Assembly (NCBI GenBank): GCA_008638375.1
Contig: CM018031.1
Span: 17,350,915-17,414,914, forward strand
Direction: 5' to 3'
Source of the DNA: Nyssa sinensis
Lineage: Eukaryota; Streptophyta; Magnoliopsida; Cornales; Nyssaceae
Length of the DNA stretch: 64,000 nt
Part shown: positions 34,290-45,250 of the stretch, piece after piece
How positions within the stretch are numbered: position 1 is the stretch's first letter
Layout of the letters: every line of letters begins with the position of its first letter
Position numbers and translations under genes: made by a program
The notes under the pieces: generated by a model
The model's input: only the letters and a program-made list of their open reading frames with translations
What the model was told of the DNA's origin: nothing
Databases searched by the model: none

Positions 34290-37200
34290 TTTCGTCTACC
34301 TAATACAAGTCAAAAATGATACTCTTTATAAATATGAAACATGAATCCTATCACCTCCAACTTCTCTCTAAAGGGTAAGGTGGTCCTATCCCATTCGTGA
34401 ATGCACAATCTACATTGCAATCAGCAGCAATCAAATGCTTGATTCCACTCGGACAAAATTTCGGCAGCATCTCCCCAAGGTTCTCCAAGTATACGAGATA
34501 GACGTTAACACGCCTAAATATATACCCAGAGAACAATAGGAGACCGTGCTGAAATTTTATCATAGTGAAATATTCAAGCATATGCGCTATTGATTGCAAT
34601 GCAGATTTATGCATTCCCGAACTATCCTCTCTGGACAATTCAAGAATCGATTTTCATACACACGAGCCCAATCGCGAATAAATTTCGCGACAAGATTCAC
34701 ATGTGATGAAAATGACTCCCGAACGGGGCTAGGCTTACATGAATGCAATTAAAAATTTCATTAGTGTAAGTGCAAACTCTGATTGTCAGCCAGAGTTTTG
34801 CTTTAAAAAACCATTAACAATAGCATTGAAAATGCCAACAGAAAACATATTGATCTTGGTTGCTAACAAGTAAAAGCACCTACCTTTCAATTTTTATCTA
34901 TTAATTAAGGTCATTCATCAAGAATTATTTACTTGGCACCTGACAACAACAACTTAACCAACAAAAACAAATCAAGTGCTACCTAAAACCACTAACTGAC
35001 TTAATAGGTCAGGTGTATCTTGTTGATCTCTCAATCTATAGGACTCAAGAACTCTTTTTAATTCTTGAATGGATAAAATCCTTGATGCTAGTTCATGACT
35101 TAGTTCCTACTAGTGTTCATACATTGTGCAAACTTAACGACAAAATTGATCAATGCAACTTACAGACTCACAGTTTGATCATAATAGAGTCATTTAAATT
35201 GGAGCAAAACATATATTCATGTCATGAAACAAACATAAGATTTTATAAATATTTAATATTATTAAATTAGAAGCGAAGTACAGCGGTTCTCAACGGGATG
35301 GGTTAATGATTATATCACAATTAGCATTTTTTTCGGTTGTAAGTAAAATAATTTGTATAAATCACCAAAGTTACACAAGCATAGACAAGGTGACAGGTAC
35401 AACCAGCAACATGGAACAAGATCCAAGCAGGCCAATAAAAAAAGGGATAAAATCAGAAAAGATAAAAGGACAGGCAAGGCTTTAAACTGAAGCTATTGAT
35501 CTGCTTTAAATTTTGGAGAGGCTCTTTTAAGTATTTTTTTTAAATAGGTAATTCTCCCACACACACACATTGCTTTACTTCAAAATATTTCTCATATTCT
35601 CAAGAACAAATTCAAATATATCGCTTTAATTTTTACTTTTGCCTCCTCTAGATTTGTATTTTTGTTTTTTCACTTTATCCTTATTTTTAATTTTGTTTGA
35701 CCCTCTCAATGAAAATTGTATCAAAACTTTTTTTTCTTCGATTTTTTAATATAGTTTAAAATTTATCTCCTCTCAAATAAATTCCTAATTCCGTCCCCGA
35801 CTTGTTGGTGATTGCCTTGCCATCAAGACCATAGTCATTGTAATTTCTATTTTTAGTGTTAATCCTATGGTTTCCAACACTTGGTGTTATTGATATTTTT
35901 CAACATGCATGTCATGTAAGTTTTCAAATCTTGTCAATGAGTTTGTTTGTATTTACTTAATGTATATGCTTTATTTCTTTATTTAGTAGTTGGTTTCCTT
36001 CAAGTGACATGAACCTTTATAAATCATTTGAATGCAATAATTTGTCTCTACTTAAAGCGAATATCCTAAATTTTATTTATTCATAATATGATTAAATTAA
36101 AAGTTTCAGGTTACTAAAAATCTAATTCTATAAAAGTCTCAAATTTTATGTATTTATATTATAATTAAATTAGAAATCTAATAATAATAAAAATCTAATT
36201 GTATAAAAAAGGGTCCTATAAAAAATTTATGGCAAAATTATTAATACAATTTTTATTTTTATTATACTCTAATATTTTATAACTATCTAAAATATTACAT
36301 TAATATTATGAAAAAAAATTATTTAAATTTATTATCTTATCATTTTAGATATTCAATTATATAGAGTCAATCATAGTCGCCTCCATGGCTAAAGGTATGC
36401 ATTATATCACTTTTTTACACCCTAAAGAAAATTTCTTTATATACTGTACAAATTGAATTGCAATAATGGAAGAGGCAGAGAGTTTTTTCCAATGCAATAA
36501 TTGAAGAGGGCCCTCTGTTGACATAAAAAAAAATTTTAAAAGTTACACAATGTAATCTCATTAGATATTCATATGGATTGGAAATTTTATAAATATTTAT
36601 AATCTCATTAGATATTCATATTGATTGTAAAAGTTCAATGTAGATCTGCACCCAATGTCAAGCCCTAGTAGAACTACTGAACCAACAATATATTTTATCA
36701 ATATCAACCATATGCTTGACTTCTAGTACTGAATTATACAATGAGTGAAGGAACTCGAAAACAACTTTCAATATCAGAATTACCCAAAAAAATTTCAATA
36801 TCAGAAAAGCAATTATAAAAACAAATTTTAAATGCAAAACTCCAACTACTCATTTCAAGAGTTCAACCCAGCTTAAGATTACCTATTTTTCTTAAATAGC
36901 ATAAATTCTACCTCTATAATTGACCAAAGTAGTACACTATAAAAATTAAAGAAAAAATAATTAAAATAAATAAAAACTTTAAAATATCATATCTTATATA
37001 AACTCGAACTTATAATAACATTTCCCTTTTGAAAAGAAAAAAAAAATTTCTAAGGCAAAACATTGACATAGTTAATGTTAGCTGCAAAGGTCATAATGAG
37101 AATAGATTATTGGTAGTATAGATTAATGGGTTTATATCGATCACTAGAGTAAATTTAATTTATGGTAGCATGCATGTCATACTACCAATCTCTAAACATT

Positions 37201-37700
37201 TTCTAATTTTCTCAGTTATCATGAATTTTATCCACTATTCAATCTCTAAAATATAATAAAAGAAGAGGTTCATATCTCAACTGCAAACTAAACTTTAGGG
37301 TAAGCATTTGAGAGATGGACCCTCCTGAACATATCCATTACACCATTGATAGTATCAATAATCCAAATTTCAAGAGAAAAATGCAGGTCATAAGAACAAA
37401 AGAACCAAAAAAAAAAAATAGCTATGGCATAGAAAGAAATGTATAAAAATTACTTGTGTTTTCCTCTTTTCTTCAATAAGGAGATTTAATTAAATTTCCA
37501 TTGCTGACAGAAAAAAACAATATTCCTTTTTTTCCTGGAAAAGAACAATATTCCCTTAACACTAAAAGGAAAATACAAAACAATCCTAATGAGACATTTT
37601 AAAGCAATGAAAAAAAAAAAAGAGGAAAAGAAAATAGCATCATTGCTTCCAAGTAAAATGAAAATTCCAATGTTCATATAGATCGGGGAGTGAGAGAGAG
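34290..37700. other. noncoding 5' part of the CACTA element
   Basis: AT-rich sequence between the transposase start and the 5' subterminal region. A 35,540-35,810 stretch ('attccgtccccgac' on its right edge) looks like the reverse of the degenerate repeat at 17,100, but no ends were defined. No conserved protein was recognised, although a short open stretch at 34,730-34,600 (minus) has no stop for about 45 codons. Confidence 0.5.
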
Positions 37701-37724
37701 TTGGAGAGAGAGAAGGACTCACCG

Positions 37725-37860
37725 TCAATCGAGGTTGCTGTCACCATCGCCGGAACGTGTCGCCACCGTCAATGAAATGGCTAAAAGAGAAAGAGAAAGA
37801 GCAAGAGAGAGAGAGGCGTCGCTTCTGCTCGAATAAGATGGGCGTAGGGCTATATCGCAG
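37725..37860 (-). promoter_or_regulatory. possible 5' noncoding exon and promoter side of the CACTA genes
   Basis: On the minus strand a CT-rich leader ends CCTCGATTGACG before GTGAGT, a good donor site at about 37,723. It lies between the hairpin array and the coding part, as a 5' UTR exon would. The acceptor would be upstream of 34,289. This is inference only. Confidence 0.3.
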
Positions 37861-37861
37861 A

Positions 37862-38172
37862 GCTATTAGCGACGCACAGTGTGCGTCGCTAATAGTCTTA
37901 TGCACGTCGCCAAAGGTATGACACACGACGTCGTTTTAATAAGTATACTATTAGCGACGCACACCGTGCGTCGCTAATACTCCGTAACTTTCAGCGACGC
38001 ACTTGTGCGTCGCTAATAACTGCTTTCTCCGTCGCTAAACTACGCGCCACATTTTTTTAAGGCGGGAAATGATTTTGACATCATCTTTAGCGACGTGCCC
38101 TGGTGCGTCGCGAATACACATTATTAATGACGCACACCCGGGCGTCGCTAATAATGTGCGTCGCTAAAGCCT
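37862..38172. repeat. CACTA subterminal hairpin array, 5' side
   Basis: About six palindromic units, for example TTAGCGACGCAC-GTGCGTCGCTAA variants at 37,866, 37,952, 37,990, 38,084 and 38,128, ending GTCGCTAAAGCC next to the terminus. It mirrors the array at 26,062-26,412. Confidence 0.9.
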
Positions 38173-38187
38173 TAGATTCTTGTAGTG

Positions 38188-38288
38188 AGGCTTAAGGACT
38201 CAAAACTCAATAACTTAGTGAAGTTTACAACTCAATGATAATATTGTCACTAACAGATTAGCGAACAGTTGTGACAAATAGTCTTAAT
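38188..38288. other. right remainder of the insert that splits the gypsy gene
   Basis: After the AGG duplication the sequence 'cttaaggactcaaaactcaa' continues the insert begun at 20,845. It ends before AGATTCT at 38,289. Confidence 0.6.
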
Positions 38289-38613
38289 AGATTCTGTTAT
38301 GGTCTTCTTGTGCAGTGAGAGATTTTTAGTTAGTAGCTATAGCAAATTAAAGCCAATGAAATATGGTCCATACAAAATTTTGCACAAGGTCAATGACAAT
38401 ACCTATGTTGTTGATTTTTTGGAAACTATGAGAATTTCATGGACTTTCAATGTTGCTAACATCTACGAGTACCATCCAAAAAACCCTCTCTATCCCAATT
38501 GTAACTCGATGTCAAGTTCTTTTCAAGAAAAAGAGACTGGTGTAGAACAAGTTGTGGAGGATTTTGAAGAACAATACGAACATTTCAAGTCCCATTCAAA
38601 GAAAAAGGAATAG
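38289..38613 (+). pseudogene. Ty3-gypsy integrase C-terminal relic, 3' part of the split gene
   Basis: It reads [38 protein letters not shown] and [14 protein letters not shown], the C-terminal part of Ty3-gypsy integrase, and ends with KSHSKKKE and a stop. It follows directly from the residues interrupted at 20,844. This half is free of stops. No chromodomain motif is evident. Confidence 0.88.
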
Positions 38614-39199
38614 TAGACGCAGAGTTAGTCAATAATTGCAGCCGTAGGGCCAAACGATTTCGTTTAGGTCTCTAATTTGAATTTTTTGCCATTTATAGTA
38701 ACTTTTGATTTTGTAATTACTTTGTTTACGGAAGTTCGAATTAAGTTTTTTTTGCGGGTATAGCTTTCTAGTTTGATATGGTTTCTAGTTTTCTAAAAAG
38801 CCCTAATTTTTATTAATTTCATATTTTTCTTCTTTTTTGGAATTATTCTAGTTTCCTAATTATAATAGGACTAGTATAAGGAATTAGTAGATTCCTATTC
38901 AAATTAGTAGTAGTCTTAGCCTATATATGATGTAAAATAGTCTTTGTTATTCAGATTATCAATAATATATTTCTGTTCAGAAATTTGCGATTAGTTCTCT
39001 TTGGATGATGAGTCTCTTTTGTTCTTGGTTACTAAGGAATTCAACGTGTTTGATTCTCTTTCACGTTCCACATTGCGTTAGCAACACAAATTGTGAAAGG
39101 AATTGAGCATATTGAATTCCTTGGATTGAATCAACCACAGATATTACTCACCCAAATAAGAGAATAATTCTCTAAATTCGAAACTGTATATTAGTGATA
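38614..39199 (+). mobile_element. probable 3' LTR of the split gypsy element
   Basis: Noncoding, with a TATA-like CCTATATATGATG near 38,930, the string 'ttattcagattatcaataat' at 38,957-38,976 and then 'tctctttgg', as in LTR R/U5 regions. Exact ends are not seen. Similar text (TATA, 'ttatcaataataatataatt', 'tctctttgttggat') recurs in the inverted arms at 16,000-16,110. Confidence 0.45.
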
Positions 39200-41029
39200 A
39201 AACTAAAAAATAGAAGTCTACTATACGGTATTTATAAGTATAAGAAACTACTATTTTAATTAGGAAACCACAACTCCTATACAAATTCTAATAAAACTAG
39301 GAAAGTGAAAATTATTTAAAATAACAAATTTGAGATATGTTTGAATTTAGAAACTAAAGAATACTATAATAACTTTAAAACATAAATTCATGTTTTTAAC
39401 TGGTACTATATCTATTCTAAATAATTACATACACTAGATCAAAATTTTGAGGAAGAATCTAAATTCATTTCATACCTCTACCTAAATAAAGGTACATAAA
39501 CTAATACCGAATAGAAATGTAAAAGGATTGATACGAGTGAGGTCAATATCCATAATGAGGAATAATCAATTCAAAAAAAAGAAAATAAATTTTTTAAAAT
39601 TTGAAATTTTATTATTATTGATAAAAAAAATTAATGATTAAGACATATTAAATCATATTTATAGAATTAAAATACTACTAATTCAAATAGAAAACTACTA
39701 ATTTCTTCTATTAATCCAATTAAAATATTACTAATCTTAATCTGAATAAAATTAAGAAACCAAAATAACCCAAAAACTTAGTCAAAATCTGATCAAATTT
39801 TTTTTGGATCTCAAGAATCTATCACTTGTTTCTATCATCAACTCTTTACATAAAAGAGGGATTCCTCATCTCATCAAAATTCACATGCTGATCCAACACA
39901 CGGTATCGTAGGAGTGTCTAAAAATAAGCATAACATGTAAGCATGTTCTCAAATAGTAAGTTATTTGCAGGCACTATAAATATATGATATAAACAGTTCA
40001 TATATATGTAATCATGTATATGATAATATAATTAATAAAGTGACAGTTCATATATTTTTGGGATTAACAGAGCAACCAGCTAAACGAAAGTAATACACCA
40101 CTTTATTCATCGAGATTTGCTTGTATTCTCATAAAAAATAAACAGAAGATAGCTTTCCAATTTAGTTTTGAGATGAATCCTGGAGGCTTATGGGTAGTTG
40201 TCAGAATATATCATACAGAACGTTTTCATTTGGAGGGATGTGCAAGACAATGTGTACAGAGCAGAGGCTTGCTGAATCCTATACCTTTCATTTGCGAAAA
40301 TAAACAAATATATAAAAGGATAATATAAAATTATATGTGACTCGTAAACCTTACCATGCATTCAATAATAAAACTAATAGAACAGACAGATACCATGAGT
40401 TTTTGTTTGCTATTATATATAGCACTCGTCAAATCAACTTGACTAAACAAATTTTTTTCTTAACTTGACTAAATAATTTTTTATTTTTTTTATACAATAA
40501 TGGTGAAGGAGAATTGAATTCGAGAGGAATGGATACTTACACTATTTGTACCATTTGGAATTGAACTCAAGAGAAGTAGGTACTTGCACTACTTATATCA
40601 TTTGGATAAAATCTCAGTATAAAGTCTAATTCCAACAATTTTGAAATTAGGTACATGAAAAATGTTTTCACATTCAATTTAAACTAAAGTCGTGCAGTTA
40701 GTTAGTTCACACACCTGTTATCATATTTTTATTATTACCTCTACCAAATTTAAGTTAGGTCCCCACCTTCAATGTGAACCGTATTACTCTTCTTTCTTTG
40801 TATAATTACCGGTCTTTATTATACTTGTACATGATGATACTTCTTTAATCGCTTTTTTCTTACTTTATCTCTTATTGGTATTACTCCGAAAATCTTATGA
40901 AGGTCTTTATTTTAAACTTTTTCTTTTTCATACAGTAACTATTTATATTATTTATTTTTAAAATTTAAAGATATGCCTCGATCATGTAATACGCCAGACA
41001 TTTTCACACTTGACCCATGTTGTTATAAA

Positions 41030-41235
41030 AACATTTTTTGGCAAGTAAATTTTTATTACCAAAGGAGGGGGAAAACACCCCAAGACAGGCTACAAGCAGA
41101 CTACTAGCCAACTTACAATCAGGCCATCCAAGAGACCTTGATACAGGGACTCAACTAATAACATTTTGGCCTATACTGGGCCTTACAGAACTAAGGAATA
41201 TATAAGGGGAGACCCCTAGACTGAGGCCTAATTGC
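41030..41235 (-). mobile_element. LINE 3'-end fragment, right arm
   Basis: Inverted copy of 14,405-14,627. On the minus strand it ends with GGTAATAAAAATTTACTTGCC and a poly-A-like run. Confidence 0.45.
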
Positions 41236-43180
41236 TTTACTTTTTTTCTAATAAATATGTATATATATACAGACACGTGCACGCACATACATAAATCTTT
41301 TCACAGAAGTAGAACTTATACATGGGTAAAAATAGTTAGTGTTATATTTCACAATAATTCTGATATACTTCTCCTGCTATTGTATTTTGATGTAAAACAG
41401 AAACATGAAATGATGGATACGACCAATGTCAATATTTACAATGGAAAACAATCAACCTAACGAGAAACACTCAAACCTAAAAATAGCATAAATTCTCTAA
41501 AATTCAAAATTATATTATTATTAATAAAAAAATTCATTATAAAAACCTGTTACATCATATTTCTAAAGTTAAATGCTATTATTATTTTGATTAGAAAAAT
41601 ATAAAACATGTCATTTTCTTAATCTTAATAGAATAAATAATCCTATTTTGAATAGTAAAATAACCAATTTGAGGGATTTTTCCCCTGCATTGCAGGAGCT
41701 TACCGCTGGTTAGAAAAAAAACTACAATATATATATTAAAAAAATAACATTCGTAACTCATGCAAATCAGAACGTGACTTGATATTCATTAAATAGTAAT
41801 TTTCTTTTATATAATATCAAGAGATCACAGAAATCAAATTAAATAAATGTAATAATGGCTTGGTTGGCAGACCATGAGTTGAATGCATACAAAACAAATG
41901 TAAGGATTCTCTTCTCCTGATTCCCCATAGATGTATTAAAGTAAGAGCAGAGTTCCAGTCATTGATTCTCTTGTTGCCCAATTACCCTTGCTGTTTGGCT
42001 GCACATGTCCTTTTTTCTTTTTCTTTTTTACCTGTATATATAAGGAAAGTTTTTAAGCTTTCTCGAAATATATATCTTTGTGATCTTCCTTGGTAGAATA
42101 AAGAAGATTAGTTTACATCAATGTTAACTCTTTTATTTACTTGGTAGAATAAACAAGATTAGTTTTGACATGAATCCTGGAGGCTAGCTTTATGGGGTGG
42201 TTGTCGCAAATAGCATACAGAAAGTCTCCATTTGGATGGGTGTGTACGTACGTAAGACCATGTGTGTATGGAATCCAATGTCCTTCATTCGCAGAGGTAT
42301 AGCGTTGTCACAGTTTGTGATTGCGTGTGTATTCCTTCGGAGCTCTCATGCAAAACAAGGGTTAGAAGGTTACCGTAAGGGCTGCTTTGATTACTAAGTC
42401 AGAGAAAGAACTTAAAGAATATGTAATTGAATAATTATAATTCTGAGTTTTTAGGCGTACCTTGAATCTTTATTTATAGGTTGTGTACTTGTCAATCTCA
42501 ATTAGGAATAAAAATAGAAAGATCGGATATAGAATATATCCGAAGTAAGAAGTTTCCTAGTTGAACTCTGTCTCTAGAAGTAAATTTGTATGCTGATTTT
42601 GTGTATTGAGCTCGGTAGTCCCTTTCATAAGATAGGTAGGCATTCAGCTCATAATACCTCGAGATGTAGTCTTCAGACCTACATAGACACATGGAAGTTT
42701 GGTATATTAGTGCTCAATAATGGTATATCAACTATTCTCTCCCAAGCTTAGTTTTGTGGGATTCATCCCAAGCTGAGGTTCGGGTTAACCGTGGATTTTA
42801 GAGGCAATTTGAAAGCGCCGCTTTGATTTTCGAGCTGACAGGCATGATATGACTTAAATGTCATATGATTGCCGCCATTTTACAATAGTCGAAGAGGGGT
42901 CATGATTGCAAGAGTAATGACGCCTATTGGTCTCCTTTAAACACGCAAGTTTTGTCTCAGCTGTCTATTTAAAGCCTAAAAATCCTATAAATTGGGAGGA
43001 AACACCCATTTGAGAATTACATGACTGCTTCAAAAGAAGAAAGCGATCAAAGATATTTTTAGTGAGCCAACTCCAAAATTTTAGCAAGCCTAGCTTTCTC
43101 CCGTTAGGTCAGATTTATTTTCAGTTGTTCGTTTTTTCCTTTTAATTTGCATTCTCCTTCTTCTTCTCTTTATTTTACTC

Positions 43181-44550
43181 ATGGCATCCTCGAAGGGCCA
43201 GAGTGAGGTAAGACCCAGAAAATCTAGAGAATATGATAGAAATTAGCCCAAGGGTGGCTATTATAGAGAGACTTGTTAAACAGCGTGTTAAGGCGAGTGG
43301 AACGAGGGACAAAAAGTCTAGTGATATCCCCCCTATTATGCTTGAGCCAATTAGAAAGACGTATGACTTCCCAGAAAATGTATACTATAGGATCCCCTAC
43401 GCCACAAGATAGGCCTAGAACATGAAAGTCTAAGAAATTGGTATCTATCTGGAATGGTTTGAGATAGGTTTTATATTTCCCTTCCATCCCTCTTTGAATG
43501 ACTTTTTTTTTTACCTTTTTATAGGTTCTGCCCTATAGAGCTTAACATAAATAGTTGGAGATGTTTAATGCCCTTCATAGTTTTACGTCATAAAAACAAT
43601 GTAGCAATACACCTTGACCTGGTTAGGTGCCAGATGGACTAAAAATGCCCAAGAAAGGCTGTATTACACATCTTTTGATGCTAGGTTCAAACCCCTTACC
43701 ATCGTCCATTCTTCCATCAAGACTTGGAAAAAGTGGTAATTTTTCATTAAAGGAGGTTGAGAGTTCGTAGGCTATACCTAGGAGAAGGTTGCCATATTTT
43801 CTCAGAAGAGTGGTCTTATAAGTGATACTTTATACTTCTAAACTCTTCTACTTTGATATTTTTTGGTTTTTATTCATTCTAACCCCTTATTTCGCTCTTT
43901 GATTTTCAAATTCCTTTGTTAAGCAACAGACCACCCTTAAAGAGGACCATCAACAAATGTTGAGCCTCTTGTTTAGAGTCCTTTGTCTCCAATATCTTTA
44001 TGATGCATGGTTGATTAAACTTAAAAGGATGGACTTGATGAAATCCATTACCATGTCTTTTCCCTTGGGTCAGTCGAAGAAAGTTCCAACTACCCCCCAA
44101 TGTTTCTGCTTCTACCCCAATGATGAGGACACTTCTCTAACTAGAAGATGAATCGCTAGAGAAGATAGAGTTTGGTGAGCTCACAGTGTTGCTTATAGAC
44201 CTTGTGGGAGGAACCTTCTAAGAGACTTTCGAGTACGCGACCTCGTAGTTACTCGGGCCTAATCTATGGGGAATGGGAAGAGAAATGCCCTTGTTTAGAG
44301 CATGGTCTCCTTTACGGATAGTGCTCTAAAATGCGCATGGTTGGATGATTGGAAAACCCACCTAAACAAGACAAAGGGGCTGGCTACCGACCAGGTTCAA
44401 AAAAAGAGTTTGGCAGCCCACGTGAAGGTAACACTTATTTTCCTTTTCTTTCTTAGTCCTATCATTCTTCTCATTCCTTAGTATTGAATTTTTCTATTTT
44501 TTTAGGCTATGTATGCCATGGCCTACTTGTTTAGCTTTATGAGAGATCCT
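43181..44550 (+). pseudogene. Transposase_28-like relic (antisense gene of a Tat-type element), right arm, N-terminal part
   Basis: Starts at ATG 43,181 (MASSKGQSE). CCTATAAATT lies near 42,985, a plausible TATA box about 190 bp upstream. The blocks YDFPENVYYR and YLEWFEIGF-FPFHP match the conserved core of PF04195, as in the copy at 2,887-2,672. The gene then has a splice-like GTAACAC (44,428) and TTTTTTTAG (44,505) pair, followed by AMYAMAYLFSFMRDP. Many stops make it inactive. It is interrupted by a TRIM at 44,559 and resumes at 44,925. Confidence 0.7.
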
Positions 44551-44558
44551 AAATAGGA

Positions 44559-44919
44559 TGTAGGATCAAGTGTTTATCATTATGCCAAAAGCTTAAGTTG
44601 TTAGTGAGGGCACAAATTTATTTTCTTAACTTTTTCAATGACTAGCATAACATTTTGACTACACTGCAACGTGACAGGATACTAGCCTACAAGCATAACA
44701 ATCCCTCCTCTAGCACCTATATGTAAGCAACATGCCTTCCCGGGGAGTCGAACCCGTGACCAGGCTCTAATACCAATTATAGGATAACGTGATTACCGCT
44801 ACGCTAAAAGCTTAAGTTATTAATGAAGGTGCAACTTTATTTCTTTAACATTTTCAACGGTTAGCGTTACATTTCGACTATGCTGTAAAGTGAAAGGATG
44901 GTGACCTACAAGCCCAACA
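44559..44919 (-). mobile_element. TRIM with tRNA-Met primer site, TSD CAGGT
   Basis: Two direct LTR-like copies (about 44,559-44,700 and 44,780-44,919) share ACATTTTGACTA/ACATTTCGACTA, AAGCTTAAGTT and a terminal AACA. Between them, on the minus strand, TTGGTATTAGAGCC (44,776-44,763) matches the initiator-Met tRNA primer site, and the next bases GGTTCGACTCC look like continued tRNA homology. CAGGT follows at 44,920-44,924. The other flank (TAGGA) is degenerate here, but the left arm preserves CAGGT at the matching position. The element is inserted in the Transposase_28-like relic. Confidence 0.75.
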
Positions 44920-44924
44920 CAGGT

Positions 44925-45250
44925 TACCAAGTTGCAAGATAAGCTTGACGAAGAGCTCAGATTTGTAAACTCTATTGCCCAAATAGAAAAAAGAAAAATG
45001 GACGGTTGTTGCTACTAGTACAATGATGATGGAGTCTGAATGGGATGGTTTGAAGTCCGGGATTAAAGGATAGAGGCATCTCCTTCAAGAACCAACATTT
45101 TGATATCAACGAGAAACATGCCAAAGAGCTAAAGGTGGCGAAGATCCAAGCTTAGAAGGAGTAGAAATCTTAGGTGATCAACCTTAGAACGGAGTTAGTA
45201 GACTACGAGTACCAACTCTGCCTGAAGAAAATCGCTCACATTCTGCATAA
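44925..45250 (+). pseudogene. Transposase_28-like relic, coiled-coil C-terminal part
   Basis: Continues the relic after the TRIM: VTKLQDKLDEELRFVNSIAQ, and then, in a shifted frame, ELVDYEYQLCLKKIAHILHK near 45,190-45,240. The latter corresponds to ELIEHKYRMFRVKLYKKYPDLD in the left-end copy. The frame is lost at about 45,250, where a different AT-rich element begins. Confidence 0.6.

Larger units (their letters stand above)
26047..38187 (-). mobile_element. CACTA (En/Spm) transposon, 12.1 kb, TSD AGG
   Basis: The left end is CACTACAACAAAATGG. The right end is TTCTTGTAGTG, whose reverse complement is CACTACAAGAA. The 3-bp duplication AGG lies at 26,044-26,046 and 38,188-38,190. A CACTA terminus with a 3-bp duplication is diagnostic. 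Both subterminal regions carry arrays of TTAGCGACGC hairpins. The two genes, a TNP2-type transposase (34,289-30,604) and a Transposase_24-type protein (30,487-29,014), are both on the minus strand, so the 5' end is at 38,187. A 161-bp satellite array fills much of the 3' third. Intact ends, an exact duplication and almost intact genes suggest a fairly recent insertion. It lies within older nested retroelement DNA. Confidence 0.97.
39200..44616. repeat. right arm of ~5.5-kb inverted repeat
   Basis: Reverse complement of 10,904-16,465; see the anchor pairs given for the left arm. The outer edge lies in the LTR of the TRIM at 44,559. The inner edge is close to 39,200 on this side and 16,465 on the other. 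Divergence is low enough to follow by eye over the whole arm. Confidence 0.88.

Noticed and set aside
26047..38172. Palindromic TTAGCGACGC arrays as a CRISPR array
   Set aside because: Hairpins at both ends of a plant CACTA element, no unique spacers, no cas genes; they are transposon subterminal repeats.
44690..44800. tRNA gene suggested by GGTTCGACTCC and TTAGCGTAGCGG on the minus strand
   Set aside because: It lies at the primer-binding site between two LTR copies of a TRIM; no tRNA cloverleaf could be drawn.
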